64,000 nucleotides of DNA from Molanna angustata (GCA_963576475.1 OY754965.1:441501-505500), one strand, 5' to 3'. Positions 11,214 through 21,859 are shown, counted from the first letter of the stretch. Translations and numbers: made by a program. Notes: generated by a model from the letters alone, not told the origin.

Positions 11214-12226
11214 CCAACTGTCGATTTGTTCAGGAGAACTTTGTTCTCTTAACATATCGACAATGTATCAAGCCAGAATACGCGAGAATTGTATGGAGAG
11301 GTCTACTTTTTTCACGGCTTTTCCAACTTTGAAGTCAAAAAACACCAACTTAGAGGCTTCGCAGCATATATGTTCGATACACGGATTTACTCAGAATTCG
11401 GAGTAGAACATTTCGTGTGTCTGTGTGTCTGTGTGTGTGTGTGTCTGTGTGTCCGTCCCCCCCTTATAACTTTTGATCCGCTCAATTTACAGAGCCTAAA
11501 ATTTCAGAATATATAAACAGTTACAGGCCTACAAAACTTTTATACTCGGAATTTTGAATTTTTGTTTCAGTCAGGGGTTATCAACTTTTGAATTTTTATT
11601 TTATTTTTCCATATATCTCAGAAACCATAAACGCTAGAACGCTGAAAATTGGTACAAACATAGACAAATACAAAATCTCAAATTAGTTTTTTCAAAAAAA
11701 TTCCAGGGTTTCTCAAACATTTTTTATTAAGAAAAATATTTTTTTTATGATAAATTTATGAGTTTAACTGCCTATATTTCCAAAACTTTTACAATTATCG
11801 AAAAAAGCCGAAACACCCCAACTAGATAATTTAATTTTCTATAAAAAATATTAACATTGTAGTAGAAGATCTCAATTTTTTTTTAACAATTTTTTTAAAA
11901 ATTGAATTTAGTGACGACATCGCTTCATACATTTTGTATGGCAGTCGCCTATACACAATATGTAAGAAGACTTAATAGTTTGATACTTCATCTCCAAACA
12001 TACATACATACATACCATCATGCTATTTGCATATTCTGGGTAGGAAAAAGGATCTTCCTCCATACTATCCTATCTTGACATACATACCTACATATGTTGT
12101 ATAGAAAACAAAATATCTGAAAATATTCAATAATTTGTATCTATGGGTTTATAGTTTGGTACATATTCTTCAACTATACATACTATCGCTATCGACAGTT
12201 GGATCTCATGTGTTACATGCAACTAG
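11214..12226 (+). mobile_element. Family A Helentron-like element, copy A4 (complete)
   Basis: Same termini and internal order as A3 and almost identical over its length. The main differences are a shorter TG microsatellite (about 11415-11452) and a few bases. It sits in the same LINE 3' UTR, 85 bp from A3 and in the same orientation. The intervening LINE piece (11129-11213) is single copy, so this is a separate insertion and not a tandem duplication. Compared with the LINE at 51618-51646, about 17 bases of target are missing beside it. Confidence 0.6.
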
Positions 12227-12364
12227 TTTATTAAAATATTGTATACCCAGGTATTTATAGTGATGTTGGGCATGCGTCTTATTACATTTCGGTATCATCA
12301 TATTTCCTATGAGATGCCGTCTCTGTGTACTCACTAGATTTTTAGCCCTCTTTATAAGTTTAAG

Positions 12365-13287
12365 AGGGTGACTGCTGCCAACGTACCTTATTTTTTAAAT
12401 TCGAAGTTGCATCATTACAACAAAACGAAACGAAACGAAAAAAATAACCTAGTTAGTTTGGATATTAATAAAGAAAAATATACCTTCAGATTTTTTAATT
12501 TTGTCAATGCTGACGGTGTTGAATATGTAGAATTCCATAATAATGGGTATTTTAAATCAAACAAATGATTTGGTCTACATATATATTTTTTCCTGAATTC
12601 AGGACGACCGTTTCAGCTTATTAGGCCCTTATCAACTGGTTGTTTATAAGGGCCTAATAAGCTGAAACGGTCGTCCTGGATTCAGGAAAAAATATATATG
12701 TAGACCAAATCATTTGTTTGATTTAAAATACCCATTAATATACCTTCACTTTTTAATTATGTTCTTTATATATTCTTGTAGGAAAATAATAAGCATACCC
12801 CGATTTTTGACATTATCTTAAATTTCTAAAAAACTATACTTCATTAATTTATATTTTTTTTATAAATTAAAGAAGATCAAAATATCGGGAAAAATACGAT
12901 GTAACGTTGCATTAATGCATCAGGTTAAGTTAATAAACCAAAAAAACTTGCGCTGAATGGAAATAAATATTTTTTAGGTTTATTTACTAAACCTGAAGTA
13001 TTAATGCAACGTCACATCATATTTTTCTAGATGTTTTTGTCTTCTTTAATTAAAAAAAATATGTTGAACTACGCCGTATATTTTATTAAAAAATTAAGAT
13101 AAACGTAGGAAATCTGGGTATGCCATTATTTTTCTACAAGAATTTATACAGAATATTATCAAAAAGTAGAGATATATTTTTCTTTATTAATACCCAAACT
13201 ATCTAAATTATTTTTTTCAAAACGATTTGATAAGAAATAATGATGGTATATCAAATTGAAAAATAGGTACGTTGGCAGCAATCCCCC
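12365..13287. mobile_element. Fold-back element (family N), non-coding
   Basis: The ends CTGCTGCCAACGTACCT (12372) and GGTACGTTGGCAGCA (13267) are inverted. Inverted similarity continues inwards: ATTAATAAAGAAAAATAT on the left against its complement near 13180, TTCTTGTAGGAAAATAATAAG (12773) against 13110-13145, and GTAACGTTGCATTAATGC (12900) against 13000. The two arms meet near 12930-12970. The left arm is interrupted by the hairpin insertion at 12489-12736. No coding frame. A DNA-transposon fold-back origin is likely, superfamily unknown. Confidence 0.6.
12489..12736. mobile_element. Insertion with near-perfect 91-bp hairpin
   Basis: Arms 12542-12632 and 12646-12736 are complementary with about one mismatch, around a 13-base loop. 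AATATACCTTCA stands on both sides (12477-12488 and 12737-12748), marking it as an insertion into family N. Inside each arm is GAAACGGTCGTCC, similar to the GAAAC-GTCG motifs at 9435, 27760 and 40395. It may be an inverted-terminus Penelope-like relic, which is an inference. Confidence 0.55.
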
Positions 13288-13479
13288 CTCAATGGGTTTT
13301 TTGGTAAATTATGCTGATTGACAAAAAATAGTGCAATATAATTTACTTTTTTACCGTGGCAAAACTTTGTATATTTATCTTTCAGTATATTTACCTGTCG
13401 TCTTACTGCTGACTCTTAATCCGATTGCATTTTGAAAATTAAGACTAAAACCGCTGTCTACAACTCCATCGATAAATCT
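13288..13479. other. No recognised feature
   Basis: Short AT-rich spacer. Confidence 0.4.
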
Positions 13480-13680
13480 TCTTTTTCTTTGAGTGTCGTA
13501 TCAGGTATCCCCATCTGTGAATATCGAACAAGATTAAGCATTTGTGTCCTGGGCAGCTCGCCACAGCTCCTCTACAGTCCTCATTCCTGTCTCATATGTT
13601 GCTCTGCCAGGATATTTGCTTCCTTCCATTTTGCCCTGGATGGTCAGCAGGAGCTTTTTCTAAACGCGGATTGATAAGCA
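13480..13680 (-). pseudogene. LINE family W C-terminal relic
   Basis: Minus-strand translation shows IQGKMEGSKYPGRATYE ... MRTVEELWRAAQD and, in another frame, GDT, stop, YDTQRK. These align in order with the family W copy at 48180-48360 (MKGKIEGRRGVGRRQL ... IRTVVELFRTAQDRE ... VGET, stop, YDTRR). Frameshifts make it non-functional. Confidence 0.5.
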
Positions 13681-13739
13681 CATATAAATATCATGGTCTT
13701 TGAAAATATTCTTAGAAGCTTTTGACGTCTCTGATCTAA

Positions 13740-14170
13740 CTGCGATGTAATAATATATTAAGAGGCTATATAGTATTTTTTGAAAATAATTTCCCTAATA
13801 CCCACAAAAAATACGTCTTTAAAATTAAGGAGAGTTTGTATTTACATCTTAATTCTATTGCATGAGTTTTTTGAAATTTGAATTTCTTTAATATTTTTCT
13901 TGTAAAATAAGTTTTAATAAAACCCTTTTTTATTTTTCTGCTGTACGTAACTAAGAAACTACATGGTCTATGAGGTAGATTTTTATTTCAATCGAAAGAG
14001 AATATGAAAATCTACTGGCTGAGTTTTTTTATTATGAAAAAGTGTTGTATATCACATATTAGGTGATATGCAATATTTGTTCGTGTTTCACACATAAGAA
14101 GGTAATTTAGTGTGCATTTTTGTGTACATCCGTATACCCAGGGTATATAAGAGCCTTAAGTTGGTATAAG
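13740..14170 (+). repeat. Inverted repeat arm, partner at 17055-17480
   Basis: Matching landmarks in opposite order: AGAGGCTATATAGTATT (13760) against AATATACTATATAGCCTC (17456); AAAATCTACTGGCTGAGTTTTTT (14012) against 17255-17285; AGTGTGCATTTTTGTGTACATCC (14111) against 17080-17110. It is a diverged about 430-bp repeat present twice, head to head, 2.9 kb apart. Confidence 0.6.
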
Positions 14171-14493
14171 GAATATCTTCAATAAATGTTTTTGGGTTAA
14201 AATTTATAATTGAACATAAACATTTTCTATAATTTGATGGTACAACCTACGAAGAAATGAACAATTAAAGGTCATGGAAAATTATATTTTTGCAAATATT
14301 AATTACATTTTCATACGAATATTAAATTTATATTCATGGAATTTCATAAGTATAGCGACCCCTAAATGAAACAATAATATAATATTAAATTATGTAATTG
14401 AAAACCATTATTAATATTTATTAATGTGAATGATGCGAATATATCTGCAGAAGCTTAATTTTCAAAATATCATAGTCGTTATTAAGACATATG

Positions 14494-14615
14494 TGTTCTA
14501 TTCCCGGTGGAGACATAAGTACTTAGTTATTAATCGTGTTTTCAGTCTGGTTCTGTGATTCGATAAACATTTACCAGTCTCCAGAATGTGACAAATTGTT
14601 ATTGGGTACTTTTTA
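14494..14615 (+). mobile_element. tRNA-SINE, 5'-truncated copy
   Basis: Starts inside the B box (ATTCCCGGTGGAGACATA) and continues TGTGTTTTCAGTCTG ... CCAGTCTCCAGAATGTGA ... TTGTTATTGGGT, the body of the SINEs at 14837 (minus) and 40597. Confidence 0.7.
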
Positions 14616-14659
14616 TTATTTTTTTATAGAACCTATTGATTTGTGATACAAAAAAAAAC

Positions 14660-14800
14660 TATGCTTCCTGAGATGATGAAGTCCAACTTTCCTTTAATCT
14701 CTTAGGCGGTCTTCTAGGGGGACGACCGACTCCAGATGGGATCTCATTAGTTGCAGTGTGATGCAAGTCTGTCACCGTTCATCCTAGCCTCGTGGTATCT
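14660..14800 (-). pseudogene. Possible LINE fragment
   Basis: Minus-strand translation contains NEIPSGVGRPPRRPPKRLKE, like the GRPxxRWxD linker of RTE-type LINE C-termini. It is very short and frame-broken. Confidence 0.3.
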
Positions 14801-14836
14801 CCAGAATCTTTTTCTATATCTACTCCACCGAACAAT

Positions 14837-15063
14837 TTATTTATTTATTTAATGTAGCTTCTCGGGCAACTAACAGGTGCTATGTCAAATAATTATTTAA
14901 CACGCACCCAATAACAAGTTGCCACATTCTGGAGACTTACGATATTTATCGTCTCACAGATCCAGCCTGAAAACACAATTTAAAACTATGTCTCCACCGG
15001 GAATCGAACCCGGGACCCTTGGAGCAGCAGTCAGATACCTAACCAACTGAGCCATGAAGGCCG
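14837..15063 (-). mobile_element. tRNA-derived SINE, full length
   Basis: Minus strand: TCGGCCTTCATGGCTCAGTTGG (A box region, split here as ATGGCTCAGTTGG), then GGGTTCGATTCC (B box), the GTGGAGACATAGT junction, a body with GTGTTTTCAGG and GGCAACTTGTTATTGGGTGC, and a TAAATAAATAAATAAATT tail. The internal pol III promoter boxes identify a tRNA-derived SINE. The short repeat GAACAAT occurs on both sides (14830-14836 and 15063-15069), a likely target duplication. It is not a functional tRNA. Confidence 0.85.
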
Positions 15064-15069
15064 AACAAT

Positions 15070-15420
15070 GTCTTCTGTGTAAACCATTTTTTGTTATTGG
15101 TAACATGTTAAAGTTAAATATTTCAACGTAAATAATTATAATAACACTTATTATTTTACTTTAAAACATATTCGATCTACTCAACGTACCACACTTTTAT
15201 CCCCATTTACACTACCTACTGAAATTTTTAGCTCTTCTTCTCAAGAACAATCAGCTAGACTATGGACATATGTACGTAATGATGCTGCATCGTCTTAATC
15301 CATATACTTAAATCATAAAGAAAAAAACACGCATATCGAAGAATCTATCACATTCGTTTATCAAATAACTAAGTATTGAACGATATTCTTTACGTCCTTC
15401 AGTTCCCTCCTTACATTCAT
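15070..15420. other. No recognised feature
   Basis: AT-rich sequence without recognisable coding or repeat content. Confidence 0.45.
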
Positions 15421-15738
15421 CATTGCTATAAGCAGTCTGTTTCTTTCTCATTGCTATAAGCAGTCTGTTTCTTTCTCATTGCTATAAGCAGTCTGTTTCT
15501 TTCTCATTGCTATAAGCAGTCTGTTTCTTTCTCATTGCTATAAGCAGTCTGTTTCTTTCTCATTGCTATAAGCAGTCTGTTTCTTTCTCATTGCTATAAG
15601 CAGTCTGTTTCTTTCTCATTGCTATAAGCAGTCTGTTTCTTTCTCATTGCTATAAGCAGTCTGTTTCTTTCTCATTGCTATAAGCAGTCTGTTTCTTTCT
15701 CATTGCTATAAGCACTCTATTTTTTTCTCATTGCTATA
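15421..15738. repeat. 28-bp tandem array, about 11 copies
   Basis: Unit CATTGCTATAAGCAGTCT plus GTTTCTTTCT, repeated about eleven times with almost no differences until the last unit (AGCACTCTATTTTTTTCT). Confidence 0.95.
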
Positions 15739-16670
15739 TACTTCACTTGTCTGTACTGGAATTTCGCAATCGATTTTTAACTAAATTCCCGACCAGAATC
15801 TTTCAGAATTGGTGTATTCCCGATGTTAAAATAGCTTGATTCATCTAATATCTTGATGACATTGAACAATTTTGTATCTCATATAAATTGACTAATTGGT
15901 TTAAAACGCTTTGACATTTGCAAACTGTTTATCAATCGACATTTCAACGCGAAGAAAACACTGAAAAGGGTGTCCTTATTTTTTCTTGTTCTTCATAGGT
16001 AGGTACTATATAAGTACTATTGTACCATTATTCGTGGCTTTCACATTGTTAATGTCGGTTGGAAGAGATTGCTAATATGGCAATAGACCCCATACTTGAT
16101 CCAGATAGGTCTGCTCATAAATTGAATACATATATTTTCCATTCAACCATTGAGAAATTTAAAAATTTGTTAATCTATCTTAGAAAATTATATTACTCCC
16201 ACATTTATTTCACTAGCAAAATTATTTTCAATTCATAATAAAATATAGTTTGTCATGATATTGATCCATGTCTGATGTTCATTTTTTACTTACTGCGTCT
16301 TTGACTTACACCTAATATTTCTCTTTCCGTGGATCGCAGTGAACATTTCAAATTGAAATGTTATAAACCTAATATTAAACACCTTCCATTTTCCTTTTCC
16401 TTTGAACTCTTCATCTTTTATCTACGATGGAATCTCTGTACACAAATCGGAAGCAGTTTAAGGTTTTATTGCAATCAAAAGCAATTTACTCCAAATCTTA
16501 TCTTTCAATGTGTCCATTCACAATAGACCCACGTACCTGCCTGGATTACCTGACTATAGATAAAATCAACATCATCCCTTCCTACATACACAGGTAGGTA
16601 ACTACCTGATATTCTACCTAAGCTTAGTATAGGAATACACATACCCTTCAAAACAACCAACTTCTTTTAT
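15739..16670. other. No clear feature
   Basis: AT-rich, with a decayed copy of the ACTTCACTTGTCTGTACTGG stretch also seen near 421-450. No coding frame with a recognisable domain. Confidence 0.4.
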
Positions 16671-16671
16671 A

Positions 16672-17010
16672 CATTGGGATCAGTTTGCTATCAAAAGACT
16701 CGCTCAAAATATTGTATTTTACTCTTCACTAACCCAGGGGATACAGCGGGGAGTTATGAATTATCAACTAATATCATGCTGAGACTGTATTCTGAAAGTT
16801 ACGTTACAATATATATCTGTGTGTGTGCTATGTACGGCGTGTTTATTTTACTTGATCGATTATAGGCTAAAGTACTCATTCGATTCTTTTCAAATTTTGC
16901 AAATTTGTATATATAATACTCGCTTAGACCCCATTAGATTTTGAAGGATATCTGATAAGTGCTTCTCAACATTTTTAAGTGTCAAATATTTCAAGATAGT
17001 GTCGTACGTT
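16672..17010 (+). repeat. Interspersed repeat C, copy 1
   Basis: Matches 31320-31660: CACTAACCCAGGGGATA, GGGGAGTTATGA, TCAACTA-TATCATGCTGAGA, GTGTGCTATGTACGGCGT, CATTAGATTTTGAAGGATAT. In the second locus it follows a tRNA-like head, so it may be the body of a long SINE or the 3' part of another retroelement. Confidence 0.65.
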
Positions 17011-17054
17011 CAGCAGATCGGAGTGGAAGTCCATGATTGGATAAATAAGTGAAT

Positions 17055-17480
17055 TTGTTTTTAAGACCCTTGTATACTCTGGGTGTACGGATGTACTTAA
17101 AAATGCACACTAAATTAACTTCTAATGTATGAAACACGAAAAAATATTGTGTATTACCTGATATGTAATATACAACATTTTTTCGTGCAGAAAAGGTAAA
17201 ATTTAGAGGTTTTTTTAAAAATTGCAAGAAAAGTTATTAAAATATTATAATAATAAAAAACTCAGCCGATAGATTTTCATATTTTCTTTCGATTGAAGTA
17301 AAAATTTACTTCATAGGCCTTGTCAAAAAAGGGTTTTACTTAAACTATTTATACAAGAATATTATTAAACAAATTTAAAATTAAAAAAAACTCAAAAAAG
17401 ATGTACGTACAAACTGTTCTTTATTTCAAAGACGTATTTTTAAATTATTTTCAAAATATACTATATAGCCTCTTGAGGTA
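17055..17480 (-). repeat. Inverted repeat arm, partner at 13740-14170
   Basis: Second, oppositely oriented copy of the about 430-bp repeat described at 13740. Its left end adjoins repeat C. Confidence 0.6.
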
Positions 17481-17780
17481 CTGTGGCAGGTTTGTACTAG
17501 AGAGAATATTGTACAATAGGGACAGAATGGCGTATGTTTCCAATTTTGCTAACGTCAACCGTCATCAAAACACTAGTGAGTGTTCCAGTAAACAAATTGA
17601 TCAAAATAACGTGTTTGTTTGTTTACTCGAGTTATAGGGACGACAGACAGTGAGAAAACTCAATAAGTCAAATATATTTATTATGTCGTTACAACATTCA
17701 TATGAGACAGCCATTGGCATTATTCCAAAGTTGAGGATAAAATTCATATTATATTTATCAGTTTTCATACTTTATTATTG
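17481..17780. other. No recognised feature
   Basis: Spacer with no recognised element. Confidence 0.4.
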
Positions 17781-18486
17781 CCGACCGCCGTGGCACAGTT
17801 GGTAAGCCGTTTGGTTTCTGTGCGGGCGTCCTGGGTTCGATTCCCAGTAGAGGAGAAATTTATTTAAATTAATTTCTCACGCTAATATTGCTTCTCTGAG
17901 CTGGAAACACTGGTTAGTTGGAAGAAATTGCCATACGGCAACAAACTCGCCACTTGCGCACGGTGCAAGGAAGGAAGTTCATTATTATTATATTATTATA
18001 ATGTATATGAACAGACAGTTCTATATGAACACTCCGACCAGTAATGCTGGTGTTAGAAGTCCCTAATACAGAGTCACTCACAATTTTAATAGTAAGTTTG
18101 GGAGTGTGGATGTCTTTGCCTCTTCCCTGAATGCGTTTAGGAGATCCATTAATCAAATACTTTCTGATTGCTAACCTGCACTATCCTTAATACACCAAAT
18201 CCTTTCCTCTTCCTTTCCCCGTGGTACTTACGATTTTTGTATTTTTTGTATTTTATGTTAGCTTTTAAGTTTTTAAATATTTTATTTTTCTTACATTTTG
18301 TTAATTATCTATGTTAGTTTTTAAGTTATAAAATTGTTTTTTTTATGCTAAAATTGTATTCACCACTAATTGGGCAATTTGTGGAGAAATGATGACAGCG
18401 TTCATATCATTGTAATATACATGTACTCTTTGCCTGTTGGTGAGTCTTTGGGATAAATAAATAAAATAAATAAAATAAAATAAATA
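17781..18486 (+). mobile_element. tRNA-headed SINE with GGAAGAAATTGCC tail
   Basis: The head CCGACCGCCGTGGCACAG with GTTGGTAAG (A box) and GGGTTCGATTCCC (B box) runs to about 17851. Then comes GTTGGAAGAAATTGCCATACGGCAACAAACTCGCC (in pieces: hairpin TTGCC-ATAC-GGCAA) and, after more than 400 bp, a tail of AAATAAA repeats at 18454-18486. It joins a tRNA-like head to the 3' tail block used by the LINE at 39652. Length is unusual for a SINE, so the distal half may be another repeat. Confidence 0.6.
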
Positions 18487-19389
18487 TAGTCAAGGTTGGC
18501 ACTACGACTGCGTTATGAATGTCTACTTTGGCTTTCTTAATAATCAAAATATAGAAGGTTCGAGAATACTTATTATCTTACATAAGTACCTGAAATAAAC
18601 ACTTGATTATATCTTCTATTCTAAATTATGTCAAACATTTAGCTAAAAATTACATTTGGGATTAGATATGTTTAAAATTAAAAAAAATGTAAACATGTCT
18701 CAGGTTCGACGTCTGAATGCATGTTTATGTACCTACATATATATTCAATTTCAATGTCATATTACCTACAATGTTTAATACGCAGTGTTATATAAATGTA
18801 AGTATCTACGCATTATAATGGCAGGTTGTATGAAATATGTTTATTCAACTAAATACATATTATCTTATGTTGAAACCATCCCATGGTTATATCTGTTTGT
18901 GCAAAATGAGAATTGTACAAATCTTATTACAATGTTTATATTATATGTATATAGGGCGTTCTTTGTTATATGTTTCAGTTCAATGAAAGCCTGTAAAAGG
19001 ATATTGATATAAATATTAAATAATATTATATAAACACAATGCTTGAGATTTTAAACAAGCTTGCTTTTGTGAATATAAAATTTGTATCTGACAGAACCTT
19101 CAAATTTTCTATCAAGTTTTCTATCACCTGCTAAAAACAGTAAAAATGAACAATTTGTACGAACGCACGCGAATTTCACTAAATTGAATTGTTAAAATAG
19201 TCAAAACTCGAAATCAAAACTCTCGTGATTACCCATATCATAGATTTAATTATTGTATGAGGTTCTACGATATCTAAAGATATTAAATATGTACCTAAGT
19301 ACCTATGTAAACCTTACTAAGTAGGTATATATGTACTTAATAATTACTTCTATAAAAGTATACTTCTTAATAAAGTCAAAACACTTCAT
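18487..19389. other. No recognised feature
   Basis: AT-rich sequence without recognisable repeat or coding content. Confidence 0.45.
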
Positions 19390-19495
19390 CTTCGCACTTT
19401 ATTTTTTCCTTCATAGTTATTTATTTATACCTACATCAAGTGCACAAAGGTGGCTGTATTGCCATACGGCAATTTCTTCCATACTGCATAAACTG
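19390..19495 (-). repeat. SINE/LINE 3'-tail repeat, minus strand
   Basis: Minus strand reads TGGAAGAAATTGCCGTATGG, then CAATACAGCCACC and a TAAATAAATAACT tail, matching the other tail copies. Confidence 0.6.
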
Positions 19496-19619
19496 CATAA
19501 CTCGCCATGTACCTATATTAAATACCCGATTGCGCTCGCATTGTGCAGTGATGGCAACATTATTATCTTGCACTCGGTAAATTTTTATGTAGACATTATT
19601 ATTGTATAACTAGCTTTTA

Positions 19620-20400
19620 TGTCCCGCCGTTGGCCAAGAATGTAAAATTGTGATAGAAAAAGCAATCGTTTTTATAATATTGTCACCCAATTATTTTGCA
19701 ATATCAGACTATGAAAAGTGGTTTGAAATTTGATTGAGTTTAAGTACCTATTGTAAAATGTTCAAGTGATGGCCACAACCCATTATTTTTTATATATTGC
19801 TATAAAGTGTGAATGAAGTATAATATACAATTTCTGCTCGCATGGACTATGCGTAATGGTTTTAAATATGACTGTTTATCAACGTTGTAAAGAGATTGGT
19901 TTGGCCACAACCCCCATTTTTAAATATTATCATCGAAAACAAATTGTAATGTGTACATATTGAAAATTTAGTAATTTTGGATGTTGGGATGTGGTTAAAA
20001 TTTGATTAAACAAACGTAGGTACTGAAAAGATCTAGTATTGGTCACATCCCATTAGTTTTTATATTTTTTCATCAAGTGTGCATTATATTTTTGCACAAT
20101 TAGACTGAAAGTCTACATTAACGAAGAAGAAGAAGACTTAAACTATAGTAAATAATTTTTAATTTGAATATAAACGTTGTAAAGAGTTCAGTAATGGCCA
20201 CAACCTCCATTCTTTAAATATAAGTATTGAAAATTATTCAAAATAGGATGATATACCAAAATGGTTTAAATTTGATTAAACAAAAGTATTTAAAAGATTC
20301 TAGTGCAGGTTACATCGTCACATCCCACATCCCATTCATTTTTACATATGTATTTTCAACAAGTGTGCATATCGTTAATAATATTTCTGCACAATAGACT
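19620..20400. repeat. Degenerate direct repeats with GGCCACAACCC motif
   Basis: Blocks containing a GTTGTAAAG or TTCAAGT lead and then GGCCACAACC(C)CATT recur near 19772, 19902 and 20196. Interleaved blocks with GGTCACATCCCATTA and CAAGTGTGCAT occur near 20040 and 20320. A related motif occurs at about 31856. It looks like a decayed tandem array with units of a few hundred bases. Confidence 0.5.
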
Positions 20401-20429
20401 TTTAGACTTAAAACTAACCCAAAAGACTA

Positions 20430-20885
20430 AATAAAAAAGAGAAAAATAAGTATAAGACTATAAGAAATAGTTTGTATAAAAAACTATTCCAATGGTCTAC
20501 ATAAAATAAGTAAAAATACATATACCTAATAGAAGAATTAGACTATTGGAAATAGATTGTATAAAAGCTCACCCAAAGGTCTACAAAAAAGAAGAAGAAG
20601 AATAATTAGACTATTGGAAATAGTTTGTATAAATACTGACCAAAAGGTCTACATAAAAGAAAATGAATAAGACTATTGGAAATAGTTTGTATTAAAACTC
20701 TCCCAAAAGTCTACGTACTTAAATGAAGAAGAATAATAAGTAGACTAAAGGAAATAATTTTAATAAAAAAATGACCCAAATGTATACATAAAAGAAGAAG
20801 AAGATGATTTAGACAATAGGAAATAGTTTGTATAAAAACTGCCCTAAAGGTCTACATAAAATTAAGAAGAAAAAGAATTAGACTC
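20430..20885. repeat. Tandem array, about 60-70 bp unit
   Basis: About seven units share AGACTATTGGAAATAGTTTG, then TATAAAAACT, CCCAAAGGTCTACATAAAA and an AGAAGAAGAA spacer. Confidence 0.8.
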
Positions 20886-21085
20886 CAGGACCCGCCGCTT
20901 CAGACCCTTCAGTACCTCCCGTCCCTTCAGGCCCTTCACTACCTCCCGTCCCTTTAATCCCTCAATTACGTCCCTTCCCATCAGGCCCTTCAGTACCTTC
21001 CGTCCCTTCAGGCAGTTTTATACCTCCCGTCCCTTCAGGGCCTTTAGTGCCTCCCTTCCCTTCATTACATCCCATCCCATCAGTC
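20886..21085. repeat. C-rich minisatellite, about 33-bp unit
   Basis: Repeats of CCCTTCAGTACCTCCCGTC and CCTTCAGGC, about six units. Strikingly C+T rich on this strand compared with the AT-rich surroundings. Confidence 0.8.
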
Positions 21086-21089
21086 GGTT

Positions 21090-21855
21090 AAGAAAAGTTT
21101 AAATCCAGAAACCATCCTGGAAGAACCGCGAAGAGATGAAAGAACCTTCTTTTCCCAGGATGCTCTACCTTAATAGGTAAAATGACTAAATACACGAAGA
21201 AGAAGAAAAAAGTTTAAACCCAGATACCTACGAAGATATGGAAGGAAAATTGGACCTTCTTCTCCCAGGATATTCCACCTTCATAGGTTAAATGACCAAA
21301 TGCACGATGAAGAAAAAAGTTTATATCCAGAAACCGTCTTGGAAGACCTGCGAAGAGATGGAAGGACAGTTGGACCTTCTTCTCCCACGATTCTCCAACT
21401 TCATAGGTAAAATGACCAAAAATACACGATGAAGAAGAAGAAGAAGAAATAAGTTTAAATCCAGATACCTGCGAAGAGATGGAAGGAAAATTGGACATTC
21501 TTCTCCCAGGTTAGTCCACCTTCATAGGTAAAATGACCAAATAGACGATGAAGAAGAAGAAGAAAAAAGTTTAAATCCAGAAACCTACGAAGAGATTGAA
21601 GGAAAATTGGACCTTCATCTCCCAGGATAGTTCATCTTCATAGGTAAGATGACCAAGTACACGTTGAAGAAAAAGAAGAAAAAAGTTTATATGCAGAACC
21701 CGTCCTGGAAGACCTGTGAAGAGATGGAGGTACAGTCGGACCTTCTTTTCCCAGGATACTCCCCCTTCATAGGTAAAACGACCAAATACACGAAGAAGAA
21801 GAAGAATAAGAAAAAAGTTTAAATCCAAAAACCATCCTGGGCATACGCTCGACAA
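21090..21855. repeat. Tandem array of 105-133-bp units, about 6.3 copies
   Basis: Each unit has AAAAAAGTTTAAATCCAG, then GCGAAGAGATGGAAGG, TTGGACCTTCTTCTCCCAGG, CACCTTCATAGGTAAAATGA, CCAAATACACGA and an AAGAAGAAG linker. Units are either long (with CCATCCTGGAAG, as in units 1, 3, 6 and 7) or short (2, 4 and 5). The minus-strand frames reading FTYEGGVSWEKKV repeatedly are a consequence of the array. Confidence 0.9.
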
Positions 21856-21859
21856 TTCA

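Noticed and set aside
10080..12226. Family A as a tandem segmental duplication
   Set aside because: The LINE segment between the two copies is single copy and colinear with 51.54-51.65 kb, so two insertions explain it better.
10080..12226. Family A as a classical TIR DNA transposon
   Set aside because: The 12-bp inverted copy is not at the 3' terminus but inside it, before a hairpin and CTAG, and the left flanks (TAGT, TTTT, TATT, TTGT) show no consistent target duplication.
15421..15738. CRISPR-like array
   Set aside because: The 28-bp units are directly adjacent with no unique spacers, and the genome is animal.
21214..21855. Minus-strand frames with FTYEGGVSWEKKV repeats
   Set aside because: They follow a tandem array with variable unit length. 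The frame is not maintained across units.
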